64,000 nucleotides of DNA from Phocoena phocoena. Lineage: Eukaryota > Chordata > Mammalia > Artiodactyla > Phocoenidae. Below the pieces are notes generated by a model. The model searched no databases and was not told where the DNA came from. It worked only from the letters and a program-made list of their open reading frames with translations. The first letter of the stretch is position 1, and each line of letters opens with the position of its first letter. Shown in pieces: positions 1-37,735 of this stretch. A program made the translations under genes and the position numbers. The stretch is taken from contig NC_089225.1 in NCBI RefSeq assembly GCF_963924675.1, positions 85,409,951 to 85,473,950 on the forward strand. The letters are read 5' to 3'.

Positions 1-26672
<26,672 letters not shown>

Positions 26673-27332
26673 ATTGCTAAGAATAAAACAAAGAAGAGTT
26701 ATATTATCATAGGAAAAACAATGCCAATCACAAACTTTTTGGTAATATTTTATGGTTTTAAAGCACTTCATATATATATACATTATTTCATTGAACATTT
26801 CACAAGTCCTGATATTTTTCCTGAAATTCTAGAGATGAGAATACTCCATCTCAGATAGATTAACTGATTTGTACATCATTAAGAAGCTGAGAAGGAGCGG
26901 CTAGCACATAAATTTGAATCTTCTAATTCTATATAAAGGGCAGTTTTGCTGTTTTTAATTATAAACAAATGATCAAACTTAATATACTACTATATAGTAA
27001 ACTAAATTTCAAGAATTAACAGTGAGTTTATCATTAATTGCTATGTAAAATAAAGCCTACCTTTCTGCCTTCATTTCCTGCTAAAATGCATTCTAACATT
27101 CTACGCTCTGAGCAGTTATCTACTAAATGCTTCTGAGATATTCTGAGCTGGCTCACAAGCCCAAGCCTTTAAAAACTCTGAAGTGCTATTTTCTGTGTCC
27201 AGTAGTACATTTATCTTACAGATTTGCAATTATCTGTTTATGTGCCTGTTCTACACCCCCTGTATTATGAACTTCTTTAATCTTTCTATCCTCAGTACCT
27301 ACCCCCAAGGCTGCCACACAGTAACCTCTAAA

Positions 27333-27540
27333 ACAGTGGTTCTCTGTAAGAGATAATTTTGCTTCCCAGGGAACATTTAGCAATGTCTGGACAAACTGTT
27401 GTCGTGACTAGGAGAAAGCTATTGGCATCAAGTGGGTTGAAGTCAGCGTGCTACTAAAGATCCTACAAGGCTCAGGACAATCTCCTTAATAAAGAATTAT
27501 CTAAAGTGTCAACAGATCTGCAGTTGAGAAGCCCTCTCTA
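27333..27540 (+). mobile_element. MER5A-like hAT MITE, NDUFS1 intron 1
   Basis: Starts ACAGTGGTTCTCTG and contains TTTAGCAATGTCTGGACA and AAAGAATTATCTAAAG. The second half has decayed. Confidence 0.75.
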
Positions 27541-28135
27541 AAGGATTTGCTGAATTACTGAAATAAACGGAAGTAGATTATATAAATTAACACCAATTAA
27601 AGGTATACATAAGCAAAAAGAGAGAAAAGTTTTCTGATCTTTTGGAGTTTTTTGTCCATCCACTTGATCATATCGGCGAAGCGCTGAACTTTCTGTCTAC
27701 TCACTTGATTATATGGGATAAGCATCTAATTTTTCATTTGGAACTCTTAAAAATACAACAAATTATGTGATCAGAATGCATTGCATACAGAATTTCAAAG
27801 TTTATAGTAGAAAACAGTATATATACATAAGTTTTAAGCATGTTTCACAGAAATTTCATTAATTCAGACATCAATAACTCAAACAATTCATTAATTCAGA
27901 ATTTGTGATACTGAATCTGCAGACATCTGTCACCTACTAGTGAGTGACTTTTTGGTAAATCACAGTTTCTGTTTCTTTATCTATAAAAGAAAACAATACC
28001 TCTTAGGCTATGTGTTACTAGTAGGAGCTCAATAAATGTCAGTTATATCTGAATTCAATTTAGATGGTACTAGCCACTGAAAATCAGTTTTAAAGGGCTC
28101 TTCCTTTGTGCTCCTTCTTACCAGCACACACTGTG

Positions 28136-28160
28136 TATGTGTATATATATATATATATAT
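28136..28160. repeat. (TA)n microsatellite
   Basis: TGTGTATATATATATATATAT simple repeat. Confidence 0.85.
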
Positions 28161-28310
28161 CTCTTTATTATTCCACCTTCTAAACTGTAAGTTAGCAATC
28201 AATTTCAGTATCTCTAGTCTGTAAGCTCCTTGACAAGGAATGGTGCACTTTGGTCACTTCCCTTTTCTGAAGACCTAGCACAGTGCCCCTAAGAAAATGA
28301 ACCATCAAAC

Positions 28311-28531
28311 AGAGTTGACCCTTAAACAATATGGGTTTAAACTGCACAGGTCCACTTACAGGCGAATTTTTTTCAATAGTAAATACTACAGTACTACAAG
28401 ATGTGAGATTGGTTGAATCCTCAGATGCAGAACCATGGATATAGAAGGCCAACTGTAAGTTATATACAGATTTTCGACTGCACAAAGGGTTGGAACCCTT
28501 AATCCTCTCATTGCTCAAGGGTCAACTGCAG
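28311..28531 (+). mobile_element. MER28/Tigger2-like MITE, NDUFS1 intron 1
   Basis: Terminal inverted repeats AGTTGACCCTTAAACAA and TTGCTCAAGGGTCAACT enclose CTGCACAGGTCCACTTA and GATTTTCGACTGCAC, the known pattern of this Tigger-derived family. Confidence 0.85.
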
Positions 28532-28939
28532 TCTTACCACCAAGTTCCAGAATGAGTAGCATCTGTCCTATTAAAATCTATTCATATAAAGGTAAAACTG
28601 AACTTGCTAAGTTAAAGACAGATCAAAATCAACAATATTTCATACAACAATGTAAAAACTTTAATGTTACATTTGTCTCCAATACAATATGAAAGTGGTG
28701 CCCACTTTAGCTAGGAAATCCACCAGGACTAGGCTGTCTGTTGAAAACCCAGCGTCAAGTGGAAGACTGCATAGCCCCAACATAAGAAATACAGATTTGC
28801 AAAACTTTGATAAGCACTTTACACTTATTTGGCTACCATGTAAGAACAGAAATAATCATCTCTAAGATGGGAAAATGCTAATGAATAATCATTTCTAAAA
28901 CTAGACTGGATACTTTTTGGTGCAGGGACAATACTACTC

Positions 28940-29330
28940 CACATTCTCCACCAGGTATCCCGCATCCATCCACTTCTCTCTCTAGGTACTGTCTATTCCA
29001 AGCCACCATCATCTCTTGCTTGGACTGTTACAGTAGCCCCCTAACAGGTCTCCTGGCTTCCACACTGCTCCCACAGCCTCTCCCATCTTCCCAGGGGCTG
29101 TGACCTCAGACGGAAATGCTCTTCCCTCAGATCTTTCTGGCCCCTCCTCATCCTCCAAATTTTGGCTTAAAAGGCATTTTCTCAGGGAGATTTTCCTTGA
29201 CCAGCCTAACTAAAATATCCTAACTACTCCCCAGTCACATCACCCATTTAATTCTTCCTTGTGGACCCACTTCTAGCTTATAATAGGTATTCAACAACTA
29301 TTTGTTAAATGAATTCTATCTCTACTCTCT
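28940..29330. mobile_element. Probable L2-type fragment, NDUFS1 intron 1
   Basis: Text such as CTTGGACTGTTACAGTAGCC, TTTTGGCTTAAAAGGCATTT and AGGTATTCAACAACTATTTG resembles the 3' part of an old LINE2 element. Confidence 0.5.
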
Positions 29331-30158
29331 GGCCATCACTTCCACTTTCCTGGTATTAAAGAGTGCAGGTGCTACGGCAGCCTTACAACACCCTGCTTAA
29401 AGATGCACACACAATTCAGTGGAAAAAAAGGACGTTCCGCAAAAAACCAACTTGATGTTTATTCATCAGAAACAGTTTACATTTTCTATACCCTCAATTC
29501 GTTTTTGAGCAGAGCTGTGTCTGATCCACGTTTTTACAGTACAAGTACATGCATTGGATTCCCAAAATTTTTAAACAACGTAGCTTTGTTATTTGCAGTG
29601 CGACCTTGAGCCAACTTTTCAAATGTCTTTTTTCCTCAGTTGCCCCACCAATGAACAGGATAAGAAGTATTAGCCAACGCAATCTATGGACGAAACCAAA
29701 AAACAAAACAACAGAGGCATGGACGGTTGCTAAGGCAACAGCAGCCAAACAAGGATGCACTATACCAGCTATGTAGTAATTGGGGGAAAAAGCTCAGTCT
29801 TTAGGCCTAAGTCACTTGACAGGTCCTCTCCCGGGAAACAAAACGGCCTCCTCTCCAGGAAGGGGACTGTCCTGCATTCCCCGGCAGAGGGAAGGTCACC
29901 CACAAGGCTGCACTCGGGCCAGTGCTCCCCAGGGCCTCGTGATTTCCTCCTCCTCTCTGCGCACCGTCAGAGCAGAGACGTTGGCTAACAGTCCTCACCT
30001 GCCAGCTCTCGGGGGTTCCCGAGGAGGCGGGGTGGGACGCGGCGCCCATTCAAGGACAAGAGGAGAAGGAGTCGGTTGGGCCAAAGAAAACAGTCTCGTC
30101 AATAAACACACTCCGGGGACCAAGGCACCTCAGCCTTCTCACCCAAACACAACCTCAC

Positions 30159-30310
30159 CTTCTCCCTGGAGCCGCCGAGGCTGCCCTGCAGAATTGTCTA
30201 CAACCCGCCGACTCCTTCAGAGGCCGGGTTTCTGATTCAATATGGCGGCCTCGGGTATCTCAGTCAGCCGGGCCTGGAAGAACGGAAAGTCGGGAGGGAC
30301 TAGAAACCAC
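30159..30310 (-). other. NDUFS1: NDUFS1 noncoding exon 1 (5' end approximate)
   Basis: On the minus strand a donor reads GAAG|GTGAGG with the GT at 30157-30158, just downstream of a GC-rich stretch that includes a GCCGCCATATTG element (30238-30249), a YY1-like motif common at mitochondrial-gene starts. The 5' limit is inferred; no transcript was available. Confidence 0.55.
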
Positions 30311-30678
30311 AATTCGACAATTTCCCGTTTAGATTGAGCTCGGCAACTTCCGTCAGCTTGACAGAGGGCGGGGTGGAGGACGTAGCAGCCGGGAGGAAGC
30401 GGGGGCGGGAAGTTCCGCCGGAAGTATCGTGGCGGCCGAGGCCGAGCGTCTTCCGTCATTTCCGGCGCTTCAACGGGCGGTTCCGGTAGTCTTTGCAAAC
30501 CTTTGAGGTAGTAATTTAAGCAATGCCGATTTATTAATTGATTGGCAAACACAAAGAAAGCTCGGCGGATAATTTGTGGGCCGTTAATTAAGAGCCCTTG
30601 ATTTTTACGTTGAGAAATCTTAACGTACTTTACTTTTAACCTGCGGTTGGGGGCATCGGAGAGAAACGCCTCCGTCTC

Positions 30679-30716
30679 TATATAAGGCATTTCCGGCCTC
30701 GTTGCGGCCTTTTTTC
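30679..30716 (+). promoter_or_regulatory. EEF1B2: EEF1B2 TATA box and 5'TOP-like start
   Basis: TATATAA at 30679-30685 is followed about 25-28 bases later by GGCCTTTTTTCC. A start at the C near 30709 would give a terminal oligopyrimidine (5'TOP) tract, the hallmark of translation-factor and ribosomal-protein mRNAs controlled by mTOR/LARP1. The exact start is inferred from spacing. Confidence 0.65.
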
Positions 30717-30871
30717 CTGTTAGCGCACGGCAGCGACCGTCTGCGCTCCTCTTTTCCTCCGCTGCTGCCCAGTTCCCTATCAGCCGTCGCCATGGGTTTT
30801 GGAGACCTGAAAAGCCCCGCCGGCCTCCAGGTGCTCAACGACTACTTGGCGGACAAGAGCTACATCGAAGG
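30709..30871 (+). CDS. EEF1B2: EEF1B2 exon 1 (5'UTR and first 26 codons)
   Basis: The coding part is 30792-30871 ([20 protein letters not shown]...). The donor is GG|GTGAGT. About 83 nt of 5'UTR if transcription starts at the TOP-like C. Confidence 0.93.
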
Positions 30872-33800
30872 GTGAGTTGACGGGCCGGGGTCTGGGCAGG
30901 GCCGGGAGCAGTGGTGCCACGTGGCGCGGCCTCGGCTGCGGCTGGAGGAAAGGAAGCCCGACCCCAGGGCTCTCCCGCGGGAGGGGACTGCGAGGGGAGA
31001 AGGGTTAAAAATGTGCTTTGTTTCGGCTTACTTGACTCCACCAGGTTTTTCTGCGTCTTTGCTCAGTTAACAAATGTAAACCTGTAGGTCCACGTTAGCG
31101 ATTGCAATTTCTGAGGTCTAAGTGGTAGTTGTGTCTCAGGATAGCTCGGAGAACCAAATAAATGATCCCTGATCCTAAGGAATTTATTTTTTACGGAAAA
31201 CTAAAGCTGCTTAGGTAGCCCGGTAACAAGAGGGCGAATTGCCACTAATTAATTTGACGGTTGTAGCTAGCTAGCGTTTGTCGTTCGTTGGCTGGTGTTT
31301 GTGGTTTTTCTTTTAAAGGTGTGTGCAATTATTTTTGCATCGTTGTCAGGTATGTTCCGTCACAAGCAGATGTGGCAGTATTTGAAGCAGTCTCCGGCCC
31401 ACCACCTGCCGACTTGTGTCATGCCCTACGTTGGTATAATCACATCAAATCTTACGAAAAAGAAAAGGCCAGGTAAAAGTATCTTTGTGTTTATCTGAAG
31501 AGTAGAATGCTTTCTAAGCTTAAACTCAGGGTTTTCACGTGACAAGTTAGGGTTCAGTCTACTTTAGTTTTGTGGGGATATGGTAAGCTAAATTTCTCTG
31601 TGACTTTAGAAGGCCAAGAGGCTGAAATCCTCCATTTTTTCATGTAGAACATGTAACAGGTAGAACATGACAATTTTGAAGAAAAAATTAGTCAATCTAA
31701 GAAATAGAAAATTTTATGGAAGCCACACTGAGGATTATAACCTCTGAAAAGCCCATCAGAAACCTCTGAAAACTGTTCTGTGCATATAAGTGTTTTTTTA
31801 AAAAATTTATTTATTTACTTGTGGCTGTGTTGGGGTCTTTGTTGCAGTGCGCAGCCTTCTCATCGTCGTGGCTTCTCTTGTTGCAGAGCACAGACTCTAG
31901 GCGCATGGGCTTCAGTAGTTGTGGCTCGCGGGCTCAGTAGTTGTGGCCTGTGTGGCTTCAGTAGTTGTGGCACATGGGCTTAGTTGCTCCGCGGCATGTG
32001 GGATCTTCCCAGACCAGGGCTCGAACCCGTGTCTCCTGCATTTACAGGCAGATTCTTAACCACTGCACCACCAGGGAAGTCTCCATCCATATAAGTTTTC
32101 GTTTTGTTTTTGTTTTGTTTTGGGTTTTTGTGTTGTGTTTTGTTTTTTTTAACATCTTTATTGGAGTATAATTGCCTTACAGTGGTGTGTTAGTTTTTGC
32201 TTTATAACAAAGTGAATCAGTTATACATATACATATGTCCCCATATCTCTTCCCTCTTGCGTCTCCCTCCCTCCTACCCTCTCTATCCCACCCCTCTAGG
32301 TGGTCATAAAGCACCGAGCTGATCTCCCTGTGCTATGCGGCTGCTTCCCACTAGCTATCTATTTTACATTGGTAGTGTATACATGTCCATGCCACTCTCT
32401 CACTTCACATATAAGTTTTTGAGACAAGGTTGCACATTAAATAATGTATTATTGACAGTTTGTACAATCCAGATCTACAGGTGCAAAGCGAGTAGTGGGT
32501 CATGGGTCATCATGGCCCAAGATTCAAGATTCAGAAGGGATGTATCTCTAATGTATTATTGACAGTTTGTACAATCCAGATCTACAGGTGCAAAGCGAGT
32601 AGTGGGTCATGGGTCATCATGGCCCAAGATTCAAGATTCAGAAGGGATGTATCTATCTCCTCAGGAGGGCTGGTTAATGCAGGTGCACGATACACAGTAT
32701 AGAGGAGGGAGGTGGCCCAAACAGGCAAAGAAAATTTTTATGTTTAAATTTTTCTTGTCTTGCCACAAAATATGAATTTTAGTTCATCAACAACAGCAAT
32801 TCAGCTTTTCCCCACACTGGCCTGCCAGTGTGCCTGACCCTGGCCTGGGGGACCCACCTCAGGGGTGAGGGGTGGCTCATTCTTTCAGTCCTTTGCCATT
32901 CTTCTGAAACTGCTAACAAGGATGGAAGTTTGGGCAGGTGGACTACAGTTCACTAAGAATGGAACTGAGCGTGCTTAATGAAATCTCAAACAGAAATACT
33001 CATTCTGAAAGTAAATCTCTGTGCATATTGAATATAGTGTTTCACATGCTACTGATGTTTGTTGGGTGAGGAGCTAAACATATAAAAGCATTTACCTGGG
33101 AATGTTGAAGGGTAAATTCTTGGTACAAAAGGGGTCTATTGATAACTTGTAATGAAAACAAGTTCTCATGTATTGTTTGAAAAGGGACATCATACCGACC
33201 TAATAGTAGCTAGCTGATTAAATTTTTTTCAAGCCTGCCAGGAGTGAAGAAAGCTTTGGGCAGGTATGGCCCTGCTAATGTGGAAGACACCACAGAAAGT
33301 GGAGCTACAGATAGTAAAGATGATGATGACATTGATCTCTTTGGATCTGATGAGGAGGAGGTATGGCATAAGTTGACATTTGTGCGTATCATTGTGCTCA
33401 AGCACAGGCTCTGTAGCCAAAGTGCCTGGGTTTGAATCCTGGCTTCACTTTATTACCTGCCTTTTAAAAATTCTCACTGGCTACATGATGAATAAAATCA
33501 AATCGCCATCTTTCGGCTGAGCTCATGGTGGATTTGCTTTTTTCTGATAAAGCTGGTCTGCTTTAAGCTGAGGGACAACCAGCTTTGTGAAGTATATTAA
33601 ATTTTTTCTTTACAGGAAAGTGAAGAAGCCAAGAGGCTAAGAGAAGAACGCCTTGCACAGTATGAGTCAAAGAAAGCCAAAAGTAGGTCATTTTATAATT
33701 TGTGTTTAACTTAATTGTTTTCATAATAATTTGAATAATCTTTTTCAAAGACTGATCCCCATAGTAATTTCCTTTCCTCCCCATTCGTTGAATATGTCAG

Positions 33801-34493
33801 TATTTCAAAATCTTCTGTTGAAGTGGAGCTTCAAAACTTCCACAGCTACTGGTCTGCAGCTGTTTTTATGGTAGCAGTTGTGGCATTCCTCTGTGGGAAA
33901 GAAACTGTTACACAACTAAACACCTCTTTCTCAGCAAAATAGAAAGTGGGCATATGTGTGACAAACACAAGGTGTATTTTCTATAGTTTTATATGGCTAA
34001 GGAGATGATCCATTTAGAAACAAATTAAGATTTGTTAAGTGTCTTGAAGTAGGGCAAAAATAATTATTTGAATAATGCTGTTTCTTGTACTCTTTTTTAG
34101 AACCAGCACTTGTTGCCAAGTCTTCCATCTTATTAGACGTGAAACCTTGGGATGATGAGACAGATATGGCAAAACTAGAGGAGTGCGTCAGAAGCATTCA
34201 AGCAGACGGCTTAGTCTGGGGCTCTTGTGAGTTTAGTCTTTGCCTTTTGACACTGGCATCTGGAGTTTGCATACAGTTTAAACCTTTGTCAATCAACAGG
34301 ACTTATCTAACTAAGATTTTTCTTGATGCTCTTTTCAGCTAAACTAGTTCCGGTGGGGTATGGAATTAAAAAACTTCAAATACAGTGTGTAGTTGAAGAC
34401 GATAAAGTTGGAACGGATATGCTGGAGGAGCAGATCACTGCTTTTGACGAGTATGTGCAGTCTATGGACGTGGCTGCGTTCAACAAGATCTAA
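30792..34493 (+). CDS. EEF1B2: EEF1B2, elongation factor 1-beta (six coding exons)
   Basis: Guanine-nucleotide exchange subunit that reloads eEF1A with GTP in the cytosolic eEF1 complex. Six exons with exact phase give 678 nt, 225 codons plus stop, the standard mammalian length. The order is an N-terminal GST-C-like domain (residues 1-84, binds eEF1G), a linker, an acidic stretch [20 protein letters not shown] with the CK2-type site S106, and the C-terminal exchange domain (about 135-225) ending DVAAFNKI. The ATG context is GTCGCCATGG, a strong Kozak site. Two snoRNAs lie in its introns. AATAAA at 34519-34524 is the likely poly(A) signal. No breaks, and several introns, so this is the functional parent gene rather than a retrocopy. 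Confidence 0.98.
31350..31472 (+). CDS. EEF1B2: EEF1B2 exon 2
   Basis: 123 nt, residues 27-67 ([18 protein letters not shown]...EKEKA). The acceptor is TTGTCAG and the donor is AG|GTAAAA. Confidence 0.96.
31793..32081 (-). mobile_element. CHR-1 type SINE, EEF1B2 intron 2
   Basis: T-rich tail, antisense body, ending CCACCAGGGAAGTC. Target copies of CATATAAGT occur on both sides. Confidence 0.9.
32146..32410 (-). mobile_element. L1 3' end, antisense, EEF1B2 intron 2
   Basis: AACATCTTTATTGGAGTATA and CACCGAGCTGATCTCCCTGT are the reverse complement of a cetartiodactyl L1 3'UTR. Confidence 0.85.
32442..32654 (+). repeat. Perfect 107 bp tandem duplication in EEF1B2 intron 2
   Basis: Copy 1 spans 32442-32548 and copy 2 spans 32549-32654, identical except at the last base. 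The unit begins TAATGTATTATTGACAG and lies just past an L1 3' fragment. No gene or known repeat was recognised inside the unit. Confidence 0.9.
32700..33230. other. EEF1B2 intron 2, distal part
   Basis: No recognisable gene or repeat. Confidence 0.5.
33234..33360 (+). CDS. EEF1B2: EEF1B2 exon 3
   Basis: 127 nt, residues 68-110, encoding the linker and the acidic [14 protein letters not shown] region. The acceptor is TTTTTTTCAAG and the donor is GAG|GTATGG. Confidence 0.96.
33481..33550 (+). ncRNA. SNORD51: Box C/D snoRNA SNORD51 (U51) in EEF1B2 intron 3
   Basis: C box ATGATGA at 33485-33491. The element CGCCATCTTTCGG sits immediately before CTGA at 33517-33520 and is antisense to a CCGAAAGATGG stretch of 28S rRNA. 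Counting five bases up from the box selects an A, consistent with the U51 target Am1511. A further CTGA at 33544-33547 can act as the terminal D box, giving about 70 nt. The host gene and intron position match human SNORD51. The alternative D box at 33568 would make it longer; end points are approximate. Confidence 0.8.
33616..33682 (+). CDS. EEF1B2: EEF1B2 exon 4
   Basis: 67 nt, residues 111-132 ([18 protein letters not shown]...), a charged helical linker. The acceptor is TTTACAG and the donor is A|GTAGGT. Confidence 0.96.
33787..33917 (+). ncRNA. SNORA41: Probable H/ACA snoRNA SNORA41 in EEF1B2 intron 4
   Basis: A clear 3' hairpin has a lower stem TAGCAGTT (33872-33879) pairing with AACTGTTA (33903-33910), an internal pocket, an upper TTCC/GGAA stem, and then box ACA (33912-33914) three bases from the expected end. 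Human SNORA41 is hosted in the same gene. I could not place a convincing H box or full 5' hairpin by eye, so the 5' end is set only from the usual length of about 130 nt. Confidence 0.55.
34101..34226 (+). CDS. EEF1B2: EEF1B2 exon 5
   Basis: 126 nt, residues 133-174, first half of the exchange domain ([18 protein letters not shown]...). The acceptor is TTTTTTAG and the donor is T|GTGAGT. Confidence 0.96.
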
Positions 34494-34545
34494 AATCCAT
34501 CGTGGATCAGTGCTCTTAAATAAAAGCTTGAAAGACACCCTTGGC
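34339..34545 (+). CDS. EEF1B2: EEF1B2 exon 6 and 3'UTR
   Basis: Coding to TAA at 34491-34493 ([18 protein letters not shown]...). The 3'UTR is short; AATAAA at 34519-34524 puts cleavage near 34540-34550. The acceptor is CTTTTCAG. Confidence 0.94.
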
Positions 34546-34902
34546 TCTTGACTCCTAAATAAGAGGATGGTATTTATTTATATTCCTTCCATTTTGAAGG
34601 AAGAAATTTAATGGATAGATAATTCATAAATAATATAAATTTGGGTCCGCATTGTCGTTCGACGTTTAGCCCAAAAAAGGAGGGAACTACCTGTTATAAA
34701 TACTGTGACTATGCATAGATGTAGAGTAGACTTTATAAACAAATTAACAGAAGTGGACTCAGTACAACTTCTTTACCCATTAGTGATGTCCTCAGTATGC
34801 GATGATATGACTTTTACTGCAGTATTTCAAGTGTTTATATTTGCCATGTTTTTTAAAAGAAATCGCGGAGGTAAACTTGACTGAAAATTTTGTAGTAAGA
34901 GG

Positions 34903-35038
34903 TTTTTTTGTTTGTTTGTTTGTTTTTTGACCACGTCACGCGGCTTGGGGGACCTTAGTTCTCGGACCAGGGATTGAACCCCGGGCCCAAGGCAGTGAAA
35001 GCAGCCAGTCCTAACCACTGGACCACCAGGGAACTCCC
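34903..35038 (-). mobile_element. Short CHR-family SINE downstream of EEF1B2
   Basis: T-rich tail, GGACCAGGGATTGAACC, ending CCACCAGGGAACTCCC. Confidence 0.88.
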
Positions 35039-35039
35039 A

Positions 35040-36345
35040 AGAGTTTTGATTTTAGATAATTAGTCCCATATATAATGGTTCAAGACCTTGCCCTTTGCAA
35101 GGGGTTACAAAGTTACTTAATATCTGAGCTGGCTTTCCTCGATGTGAATGTTGGGAGTACCTTAAAGAATCGAGAAATGAGTCAAAAACAGGGAAGTGCT
35201 CATCAGGTCAATACACAGCAAATAATGTCATTTACCAGGTCATGAAACATTTGGAGATAAAGGAATTAAATGCCAGGACTAATTCATAGTTAGTAACCAG
35301 TGACTTACAGTGGCTGACAAAGTAATTTGTTGTGACCTAGCATCTTCAAGTTAGGGGTTACTTGTGACTAAAAAAAAAAAATCACACATTTACAAATCCC
35401 ACCTAAAATTAATGTTATGAGTTGGCATGTGCGATTTACTAAAGGACACCTAACCCAGGGGAGGGGGGGAGGATTCCCAGAGTTTGTCGAGGCAGATGTT
35501 GCAAATTTAAGGGATGCCTCTTGTACTGTTCAGGGAGAAGTTGTGTTGAGCATGTGATTTTGAGTAGTAGTGTGTCCTGGGAGGGAGGCCATATGGGTGA
35601 CTGATCCCTTGGGTGCGGTTCGTAAGCCTGGCTTGGTTGTGGAGGTGGGACATCTTACCTGGGACTGTAAGTCTGATTGAGCCTGTTGGGATGTGGAGAC
35701 TTCAGTACTACGGTGGTGCTGCAGGTGTGTGTACTCAGAGGATGGTGTTACTGTAGTCAGGTGAGACTCCAGTATTGGAAACCTCTGCATCTTAACAATT
35801 AATTTGGGATGTATCGAATATTTGAGTATATATTTTTTACAGTAGTAGTGTTCACAAAAGTAGAGCTTGGGAATTGTAGACCTCTAAAAATCCTTTTGTA
35901 GTCTCTGTAGGCCAAGGAAATTGAATGAGGTCCAGGTTTTCCTAGCTGAAACAGACGATGCTGTTTTCTTCCCTCCCAATCTGATTTTCTTTGTATGTGG
36001 CCAACCAACTTGAATGTGGGACATTGTTTAAATTCTAAAGAAAATGTACTCAATCGGACATATATGTACTGATGAATAAAATCACCTTCAACATTTAGTC
36101 CAACAGACTCAGTCTAAAATCACTGGGGAAATTTTCAGGTTTTCAGTATTGTGAGAGCCAGCAGAGGGCAGCACTTCATTTTCTGGAGAACAGGAGAGCC
36201 CGGGGATTCTGGAAATGCTGTGGAAAAGTAGAGGTGTAGTAGTGAATAGCCAAAACTAATTCACAGTCAGTGACATGAGTAACAGCTTGATTGAGTACCA
36301 AATAGTTTGGCCAAAACATTAAGTATTAAAAATTATTAGTGATTT
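35040..36345. other. Intergenic DNA between EEF1B2 and GPR1
   Basis: No open frame, RNA gene or named repeat recognised. Confidence 0.5.
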
Positions 36346-36346
36346 A

Positions 36347-36515
36347 AGAGTCCGCCTGCCGATGCAGGGGACACGGGTTCGTGCCCCGGTCCAGGAAGAT
36401 CCCACATGCTGCAGAGTGGCTGGGCCCGTGAGCCATGGCTGATGAGCCAGTGCTCCGCAACGGGAGAGGCCACAACAGTGAGAGGCCTGTGTACCGCAAA
36501 AAACAAAACAAAACA
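36347..36515 (+). mobile_element. 5'-truncated CHR-2 SINE
   Basis: Starts in mid-body at AGAGTCCGCCTGCC, lacks the first ~28 bases, and has an A-rich tail. Flanked by AATTATT-like copies. Confidence 0.85.
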
Positions 36516-37394
36516 AATTATTGATTAAAAAAATGATTAAAAATGTGGTTAAAAAATTTAAATAGTCAACAAACCACAGCTGTCTTGTGAATCTTAAAAT
36601 AATGAATGATGAAGCATGTGACTTTTAAGATCTTGACTCCACGGCCTTGAATAAAAAATGTGTTTAATGGTATCTTTTAATGTCATTTTAAAAGGTAGAT
36701 AATACATTAACATCATTAAAAATTCTAGAGGTTTTACAGTTACGTCTCCCCTGTCCCCCAGGTCTCCCATTCACTTCTATAAAAACAACCAATGTCACCA
36801 GTTTTTTAGGTCTTTCCAGAGCTAGTCTAAGCATATATGTAGGCTAATTGTAGCATATGACACAAACTTCTGCATCTTAAGTTTTGTCCCTAGAAATAGA
36901 CTTGGATATCTTGTATCGGTACGTAAAAGATTTCCTCATATTTTAACAGTTACAGAGTCCATTGTCTCATATCTTACTGAACCAGTCTAGTTATTGGATC
37001 CTTAGTTTGCTTTCATTGTTTTGCTCTTATGAGCAGTGCTTACATATTCATGTGAGCCAGAATACTGAATGAACTGATTTTGAACCAGTGGGTTCAGAAG
37101 GCACAGGTATACATGAAGAGATTTTTTTTTTTTCTGTTTCTGGCTTTAGAATAAGAACCCACGTTTTTTTGCATGCTCCATAAGTGATTACATGACCCTG
37201 AAACCTTGTTTCTTTTTCACATTCAGCCACAGCTAGTACAAGGACTGGGCACAATGTGGGAATTCAAAACTGATTCATTTAATGTCACTATGTTAGATGC
37301 TATAAAAATACAAAAGGATTAAGAAAATAACCATAAGGGAGGTGGTTCAAACATACTTAAAACTGTTAAGAATAAAAGTAATTTTGTGATTAAA

Positions 37395-37735
37395 CAAGTA
37401 CAGTCATTCCTCAGTATCCGAGGGGGGATTGGTTCCAGGAACCACCCCCCAACCCTCAGATACCAAAATCCTCAGATGCTCAGGTTCCTTATATAAAATG
37501 GTGTAGTATTTGCATATAACCTTAACCTGCTAACATCCTCCTCATTAAATCATCTCTAGACTACTCATAATATCTACTACAATGTAAATGCTATGTATAT
37601 AGTTGACAGCAGGCGACAAGTTCAAGTTTTGTTGTTTTGCAACTTCCTGGACTTTTTTCAGATATTTTTGATTCGTGATTGGTTGAATCTGTGGGTGTAG
37701 AACCTGCAGATAAGGAGGGCTGACAATAATTCAAA
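37395..37735 (+). mobile_element. Tigger-family MITE-like element
   Basis: CAGTCATTCCTCAGTATCCG at the left and GATAAGGAGGGCTGACA at the right form inverted repeats. The middle has GTAGTATTTGCATATAACC, typical of a short non-autonomous Tigger relative. Confidence 0.75.

Larger units (their letters stand above)
30000..30790. promoter_or_regulatory. CpG-rich bidirectional promoter of NDUFS1 and EEF1B2
   Basis: GC-rich and CpG-dense compared with its AT-rich surroundings. Contains ETS/GABP-type cores CCGGAAG (about 30418) and ACTTCCG (about 30348) plus TTCCGG motifs at 30459 and 30480, and the YY1-like motif at 30238. The EEF1B2 side has a TATA box (30679-30685); the NDUFS1 side does not. The head-to-head gene starts are about 400-500 bp apart. 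Confidence 0.75.

Noticed and set aside
30217..30690. 157-codon minus-strand frame in the promoter
   Set aside because: GC-rich CpG-island frame without domain homology, overlapping the NDUFS1 and EEF1B2 start region.
33549..33585. Perfect 9 bp inverted repeat AAAGCTGGT/ACCAGCTTT in EEF1B2 intron 3 as a separate RNA element
   Set aside because: Lies just beyond SNORD51 and is more simply a processing stem or chance hairpin; kept only as a possible alternative snoRNA end.
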